Shown piece after piece: positions 63,292 to 64,000 of a stretch of DNA of 64,000 nt (the stretch's first letter is position 1; each line of letters begins with the position of its first letter). Under the pieces are notes generated by a model. That model ran no database searches, was not told the DNA's origin, and saw only the letters and a list, made by a program, of their open reading frames with translations. The DNA is taken from the NCBI GenBank assembly GCA_947449135.1, contig CANFQO010000006.1, positions 1 through 64,000 of the forward strand. The letters run 5' to 3'. A program made the position numbers and the translations under genes. The stretch comes from Planctomycetaceae bacterium (lineage in GTDB: Bacteria; Planctomycetota; Planctomycetia; Pirellulales; UBA1268).

Positions 63292-64000
63292 ATGACGTTG
63301 CGACGATCATCCCCTGCTGCGATGGCCACACTGCTGCTGGCTGGATGGTGTCTGTCGGTAGCCGCTGCACCTCCGGCGATCACTCGCCGTCTCCCCCCTG
63401 AAGGAATCGATCCGGCCCTGCTGGCCGCGCAGCTTGATGACGCGGGCCGGCAGGCCTGGGAGGAAGTACCCGACAGGTTGCAACGGCTCCGGCAGCGGCT
63501 GGCCAAGCTGTCACTCGACGACGAGACAGCACACCCGGAGGTCGAGGTCCTTCTCAAGGCAGTGGATCATGCGCTCGCCGGCGGCGAATGGTGGCAGCCG
63601 GAAGATCTCAAGCGAGCAACATGGGCGCTCGACCTGGCAACGGAGCGACTGGGCCAGATCGACGCAGGCACCGCCCCCTGGCGGACGCAGACGGGGCTCG
63701 TGCCACTCGGTTTCCGCTCGCAACTGGATGGATCGGTGCAACCCTACGGCCTCTGGATCCCCGACGGTCTCGACGCCACCCGTCCGGCCCCACTCTGGAT
63801 CTGGCTGCACGGCCGCGGTGACAAGGAGACCGACCTGGCGTTTCTCCATGGGCGGGCACAGAAGCTGCCGGAATTTCAGCCCGCCGATGCGCTCGTGCTA
63901 CTGCCCTTCGGTCGATATTGCAACGGCTGGAAGGGCCCTGGCATGGTCGATGTCTTCGAGGCGATCGCCGCCGCCGGGACGGTGCGGCCGATCGATCCCG
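63292..64000 (+). CDS. exported alpha/beta hydrolase/esterase-like protein, 3' truncated by window
   Basis: 236 residues are visible and the frame is open at the right edge. A signal peptide (MATLLLAGWCLSVAAAPP, after an Arg-rich start) is followed by a helical region and then the beginning of a hydrolase fold, PYGLWIPDGLDATRPAPLWI leading to WLHGRGDKETDL, the oxyanion loop of prolyl-oligopeptidase/esterase-type enzymes. The nucleophile and His would lie beyond the window. The 273-base gap to the divergent sedolisin gene contains nothing else I could identify. Confidence 0.75.
   Translation, partial: MTLRRSSPAAMATLLLAGWCLSVAAAPPAITRRLPPEGIDPALLAAQLDDAGRQAWEEVPDRLQRLRQRLAKLSLDDETAHPEVEVLLKAVDHALAGGEWWQPEDLKRATWALDLATERLGQIDAGTAPWRTQTGLVPLGFRSQLDGSVQPYGLWIPDGLDATRPAPLWIWLHGRGDKETDLAFLHGRAQKLPEFQPADALVLLPFGRYCNGWKGPGMVDVFEAIAAAGTVRPIDP

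Overview
The window is chromosomal DNA from a planctomycete, most likely of the order Pirellulales. The evidence is gene content: six paired cytochrome-like DUF1549/DUF1553 and DUF1501 genes, a PVC-type membrane-bound dehydrogenase/cytochrome c protein, a Rhodopirellula-type ECF sigma factor with a FecR-like partner, Tat-exported Gfo/Idh/MocA oxidoreductases, a sulfatase, and a secreted protease with a degenerate LEPRxLLS-like motif. The DNA is GC-rich, so nearly every gene has long meaningless ORFs on the opposite strand. I see no phage genes, transposases or CRISPR arrays.

Layout. 1-5.0 kb: the 5' end of a PLP-dependent decarboxylase, a FluC/CrcB fluoride channel, an exosortase fused to a CPBP protease (XrtE type), a YheT-type hydrolase, a cytochrome P450 and tRNA-Pro(TGG). 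5.2-15.5 kb: a plus-strand group of a DUF1549/DUF1553 protein, a PPC-domain protein, a WD40/cytochrome protein and a DUF1501 protein. 15.5-15.8 kb: three copies of a short palindromic repeat. 15.8-21.6 kb: a sugar isomerase-like protein, a beta-lactamase/SGNH fusion and a TPR-like/trypsin-like protease. 21.7-38.0 kb: three minus-strand DUF1501 + DUF1549/DUF1553 modules (one followed by a WD40 gene), plus a sulfatase divergent from a Kup potassium transporter. 38.0-38.4 kb: a gene-free stretch that can fold into a closed multi-branched structure. 38.4-39.8 kb: a Gfo/Idh/MocA oxidoreductase. 40.1-54.0 kb: a plus-strand series of ECF sigma factor, FecR-like protein, second oxidoreductase, a 1,517-residue ThuA/SGNH/dehydrogenase/cytochrome c protein, a secreted esterase, and a DUF1549/DUF1553 + DUF1501 pair. 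54.2-58.6 kb: the sixth module, divergent from a ROK regulator and an SDR dehydrogenase. 60.8-64 kb: a sedolisin protease with FN3 domains and the start of a secreted hydrolase.

Taken together, most of the window encodes exported proteins. The recurring theme is extracytoplasmic cytochrome-like proteins paired with Tat-exported DUF1501 proteins and surrounded by sugar oxidoreductases, esterases and a sulfatase. This fits catabolism of complex, possibly sulfated or esterified, glycans, but substrates cannot be read from the sequence. The observations I rate highest are the candidate structured RNA at 38097-38301, the repeat triplet at 15571-15787, the sigma-factor-led cluster at 40-54 kb and the exosortase/CPBP fusion.
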